A DNA stretch of 64,000 nt. Origin: Ashinkailepas kermadecensis. Lineage: Eukaryota; Arthropoda; Thecostraca; Neolepadidae. The translations under genes and the position numbers were made by a program. The DNA lies in contig JAOTOM010002697.1 of the NCBI GenBank assembly GCA_034440615.1, forward strand, positions 1-64,000, written 5' to 3'. How positions within the stretch are numbered: position 1 is the first letter of the stretch; every line of letters starts with the position of its first letter. Shown here piece after piece: positions 59,996 through 64,000 of this stretch. The notes below the pieces were generated by a model, which was not told the DNA's origin, did not search any database, and saw only the letters and a list, made by a program, of their open reading frames with translations.

Positions 59996-61172
59996 GTCTA
60001 GTAATGCCATTAAGGATTCAGAAAACAAACATCTCAGTGGAGATGTGCAGGTCAATCGGCACCAAACTGCCATGGACTTTGCTCTCCATTGCGGCAGGAA
60101 TTGACGACGGCTGGTCCAAGACCGATATCCTCCCATCGCCGCCTCCGCCTCACCCATCATAACCGCCCGGCACAGATCTTTCCGGGTGACACCGCGGCCG
60201 CGCTAGCTGAGCCGTTTGTGATGAGGTCCAAGTGAACGACTCAGACGCAGGAAGTGCTGTTGTACAGTCCCTGACAGAAGGCCGCCAGGTCGGCGGAAGC
60301 GGCGCACTTCGCGTCCGTCGGCCTACACTACCCGGCGCCGTAATTATACTGTTTGTGCCCGGTTGAGAACTGGAGCGTGCCCCGAGGCGGTGCCGGTGAC
60401 CTCTGTCGTGAGGTGGGCGCAGATTGGCAGCCTGTGCAGTGTTCGGTCACACGGATCCGGTCGATCTGCGGCATACACTCTGCAGACTCGCCGAAAATCG
60501 ACTGTTGCATGGTTGGCTTTCCACCTTCCATGCCTCAATTTAAATCCCAAAAACGTTGGAGTGCATCTAATATCAACAAACCATAATGGGAGAAGCTCTT
60601 CTTTTTGAAGCGTTCGACAGGTCATTCAATGCTAAAGCTACTGACTTAAAAATGAAGATTGAGGGTCTGTCCCATCGGGTACCATCTCAAAATGCAAAAT
60701 TATTATGAATCCTGGCGTACATTAGAGACCTCCAGACCCTCGGATAGTTGGCGAGATCCGTCTATGTGCGCTGTGCCAGCATCCTACGGACATTTCACAA
60801 AACAAGTTTGGACACAGGATCCTGTCCTTTATATCTGTCATGCAGAACATTATCCTCTCTGAACAATAATTTACTTTTTCGCCGAAAGATTCAATGGAAC
60901 TGTTTGAAAATGTCCGCAAGCTTATTTTTCTTTGATAAGCATGTTCCAAGCCAACAACAAGTGCAACAAGGAATTTTTGTTGTTTGATGTCAAGCGAATG
61001 TCAAAATTGTCCTCTCCAAATCCTGAAATCTGAAGCATAAATTCATCTGATGTCCGTTTGACCGGCGCGGCAGGAAGGAATGCATGCCTGGCAGCCGACA
61101 GGCTTGTCCGGTAAGGAAAGGCCGGCGGCCGGTGTGGTGAGCAGGGGCCACTTCTCGATGAGAAACACCTGC
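59996..61172. other. Unique stretch, no gene seen
   Basis: No conserved coding motif. The homeodomain exon was specifically looked for and not seen. Confidence 0.55.
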
Positions 61173-61396
61173 GTTTCGGCGCGGTGCTGACGCCAGTTAT
61201 CTTGGCGTCAATGGGCGGTGTGCTGCGCCACGGAGCCACCCCCACAGCAAGCATGGCTCGGTCGCGCGCTGGACGGCCGGGCCGTTTCGGCGCGGTGCTG
61301 ACGCCAGTTATCTTGGCGTCAATGGGCGGTGTGCTGCGCCACGGAGCCACCCCCACAGCAAGCATGGCTCGGTCGCGCGCTGGACGGCCGGGCCGG
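61173..61396. repeat. 112-bp tandem duplication
   Basis: TTTCGGCGCGGTGCTGACGC starts at 61173 and 61285 and the copies are almost identical. Each contains the hairpin GACGCCA-GTTATCT-TGGCGTC. Confidence 0.93.
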
Positions 61397-61732
61397 TTCG
61401 CATGCCTGGCCGGTGTTTTTGTGCCGCTCTCCAGAGCGTTATCTGACGTCGAATCAGCGCCGTATATTTCAGGACAGCTCCTTGCCCCTGCCCAGGCAAA
61501 ACCTTACCGATGTCCGTACAGGACGTTATCTCTGTCCGAACAGGGCCTGATCTCTGTCCGGACGGAGTCCCATATCACAACCGGCCAGTTTTTATTCCGC
61601 TGAAAGACAGCAGTATCTTACGTCGTAACGAGTATTAAAGCCTCGACCTGGGTTCTGTTACCACAGGTGCTATTTAGGTTATAAGCGCAAGCGTTGTCAG
61701 TGTTCCCTCCTCACTTCCCCAATATAATCGTT

Positions 61733-62085
61733 TGCGGCCGAGCCGGGACGGCCGAGCCGAGCCGGCCGAGCCGAGCCGGCCGAGCCGGGACGGCCGAGCC
61801 GAGCCGGCCGAGCCGAGCCGGCCGAGCCGGCCGAGCCGGCGAGGGGACGGCCGAGTCGGCCGAGCCGGACGGCCGAGCCGGGGGCCGGCCGACGGAGCCG
61901 AGCCGGCCGAGCCGAGCCGGCCGAGCCGGGACGGCCGAGCCGAGCCGGCCGAGCCGAGCCGGCCGAGCCGGCCGAGCCGGCCGAGCCGGCCGAGCCGGGA
62001 CGGCCGAGCCGAGCCGGCCGAGCCGAGCCGGCCGAGCCGGCCGAGCCGGCCGAGCCGGCCGAGCCGGGACGGCCGAGCCGGGACG
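61733..62085. repeat. GCCGAGCCG short-unit repeat
   Basis: Irregular runs of GGCCGAGCCGAGCC and GGCCGAGCCGGGAC, very GC-rich, with ORFs in several frames. Confidence 0.93.
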
Positions 62086-62151
62086 CGGTTACCTGCGGTA
62101 TTCGAACACGATTTTTTAAAATAAAGTCTGATGTGCCCGCGTCGGGCGCGT

Positions 62152-62404
62152 GTCTGCTGCCGGGCTGGGTGACGAGCCCTGGACTCTGGGACGTGTCTGG
62201 TGCCGGGCTGGGTGACGAGCCCTAGACTCTGGGACGTGTCTGGTGCCGGGCTGGGTGACGGGCCCTGGACTCTGGGACGTGTCTGGTGCTGGTCTGGGTG
62301 ACCAGCCCTGTACTCTGCGACGTGTCTGACGCCGGGGACGCGTCTGATGCCGGACTGGGTGACGGGCCCTGGACTCTGGGACGTGTCTGATGCCGAGCTG
62401 GGTG
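62152..62404. repeat. 44-bp minisatellite, ~6 copies
   Basis: GGGCTGGGTGACGAGCCCTG, GACTCTGGGACGTGTCTGGT and GCCG. Confidence 0.92.
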
Positions 62405-63180
62405 ACAAGCAGACTTGTGCTCGACTCGAGTTGAATTAAGAATCGACCCATGAATCAATCGTTTTTGGATGAGCCGCGAGTTGAATCGATTATTTTCCCC
62501 AAAATATATCTTGAGTCGTGAGTTGAATCACATCTTTAAAAAAAAATGAGTCGAATCATGAGTCAATCATTCAAATCTCAATGAGTTATTTGTGTCTTAT
62601 GACTCAAATGCAAGTTATGAACAAATGATATAAAGCATATATCTTTGTGAATGGTATGCCATGACACAAAGTAGGGAGTAAAAACACAGCATAATTATTC
62701 ATGCTTAGCATTACAATTGTAACTTGTCGGCTGCCAGTGAGTAAAGAATGAGGGGTACTGAAGTTATTTACCAAAAACCAATGACAATAACTACAAATAA
62801 GTATTAATGTGAAGCTTGGTATTCACAATCAGTATCATGCATGAGTCAATCCTAGTGCCAGGAACACAACACAGAAATGGGTTGTGATTGTGAAAAATAA
62901 TATGGAACCGAAACGGTCCTGCACTGCAATAGGTATCTGCACTGAATAAAATTGCGTTGGTTTGTTATTTGTCACACGCGCGTCCGATATGTAGTAAGAC
63001 GAAAGACTGACATCACTACAGGAGTTTTGTAATGCATTATATATTTATTTTCTTTATTAGTTGTGGTGCTTGCAACTCAACTTCGTTTATTGTTTTATCC
63101 AAGCAAATTCATCCACAAAGCAATAGGTCAACAGCAACAAAGCAATACATCAACATGAACATCAACAACAAAGAAAATTT
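62405..63180. other. AT-rich unique stretch with GAGTCG/GAATC motifs
   Basis: GAGTTGAATC, GAGTCGTGAGTTGAATC and GAGTCGAATCATGAGTCAAT recur at 62420-62610, a loose short repeat. No gene. Confidence 0.55.
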
Positions 63181-63440
<260 letters not shown>

Positions 63441-63651
63441 TTCAGAAATGCCCGTACTTACTGGTCAATCATTGTGGATATATTAAAAGCTAACTTGATC
63501 TTCAAGATCCAGGAACGACTCAATGTTAGAAAAAAAAGTAAATATATATTGTGACGTCTCGGCCATAGGCCATTGTCAAACAATGCACTCGTTGCGATCG
63601 GCGAACAGGTCGAAAATTCAAATTGCTGCAGGCACAAAAACTTGACAAAAT

Positions 63652-64000
63652 CCATTCACCACCTCCACTGCGACAAAAAAAGCGAAGAAAAAGAACACAG
63701 GCACTTACAAACGCCAAAAGGAAACAACCTAATGTACACATGCATATACATGGACGGCAGGTGAAAGCCGTCGCGACACGAACGCGTCTACTTGGCGGCA
63801 GAGTGTACACAGTTGTGATATCAAGGTTATACCGTTTACTGTGTACACTCTGCCGCCAGGTAGACGCGTTCGTGTCGCGACGGCTTTCACCTGTCGTCCA
63901 TGTATATGCATATGTACGTTAGGTTGTTTTCCTTTTTGGCGTTTGTAAGTGCCTGTGTTCTTTTTTATTCCCTTTTTGTCGCAGTGGAGGTGGTGAATGG
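63652..64000. mobile_element. Fold-back inverted repeat (arms ~162 bp), cut by the window end
   Basis: The left arm (63652-63813) begins CCATTCACCACCTCCACTGC. The right arm (63838-64000) ends GCAGTGGAGGTGGTGAATGG, its reverse complement. The arms match closely throughout, for example GGCGGCAGAGTGTACACAGT against ACTGTGTACACTCTGCCGCC. They leave a loop of about 24 bp. The structure resembles a fold-back element or MITE. The right arm reaches the last base, so the outer ends and any target duplication cannot be determined. Confidence 0.88.

Noticed and set aside
61674..62408. 244-codon Arg/Gly/Leu-rich minus-strand ORF
   Set aside because: Spans the GCCGAGCCG and 44-bp repeats; low complexity.

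Overview
This is a window of nuclear DNA from a eukaryote, almost certainly an arthropod. I favour a crustacean, but the sequence does not prove it. There are no operons and no long conserved ORFs. Spliced exons are embedded in very repeat-rich DNA, and arthropod-style GGTTAGG-rich tracts are present. The only confidently recognised gene is extradenticle (exd, the arthropod PBX orthologue, a TALE/PBC homeodomain cofactor of Hox proteins) on the + strand. Two internal coding exons are visible. Exon A (41087-41343) encodes the end of PBC-A, the Ala/Gly linker and the start of PBC-B. Exon B (55080-55270) encodes the rest of PBC-B and stops just before the homeodomain. A 13,736-bp phase-0 intron separates them. 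The N-terminal exons and the homeobox exon were not found, so most of the window is probably intronic or flanking DNA of this one gene.

The rest is dominated by tandem repeats. More than forty distinct minisatellite or microsatellite arrays, mostly with unrelated units of 12-77 bp, cover roughly 20 kb by my estimate. They create many long spurious ORFs (up to 678 codons) because their units lack stop codons. The main arrays are: 42 bp (1.34-1.79 kb), TA (2.42-2.85), 22 bp (3.73-4.37), 14 bp (11.14-11.48 and 15.37-17.82), 27 bp with a 213-bp higher-order period (19.45-20.73), ATCATGTCGTC-type (22.96-24.67), 43 bp (28.1-28.7), 33 bp (30.0-30.5), 30 bp (31.55-33.44), 72 bp (33.66-33.96), 23 bp (36.39-37.95), 46 bp (53.8-54.6), 49/28 bp (56.2-57.26) and 44 bp (62.15-62.4).

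Mobile DNA can be dissected from its footprints. (1) A 3,892-bp element (11478-15369) has CAGTGTTGGA termini and an 8-bp target duplication, and it splits the 14-bp array in two. (2) Two copies of a ~490-bp CAGTG-ended MITE (23294-23786 and 32248-32730) each sit inside a different minisatellite with 8-bp target duplications. (3) A 238-bp MITE (10107-10344) has AGGGGCGGAT-type ends and an 8-bp duplication. (4) A tRNA-derived SINE (53058-53218) carries A and B boxes and a perfect 14-bp target duplication. (5) A large fold-back inverted repeat runs from 63652 to the window edge. Three of the four hAT-like insertions lie inside minisatellite arrays. That association, together with a duplicated exon end carrying a second splice donor just inside the exd intron, is the most interesting content. 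No rRNA, CRISPR array or free-standing tRNA gene was seen.
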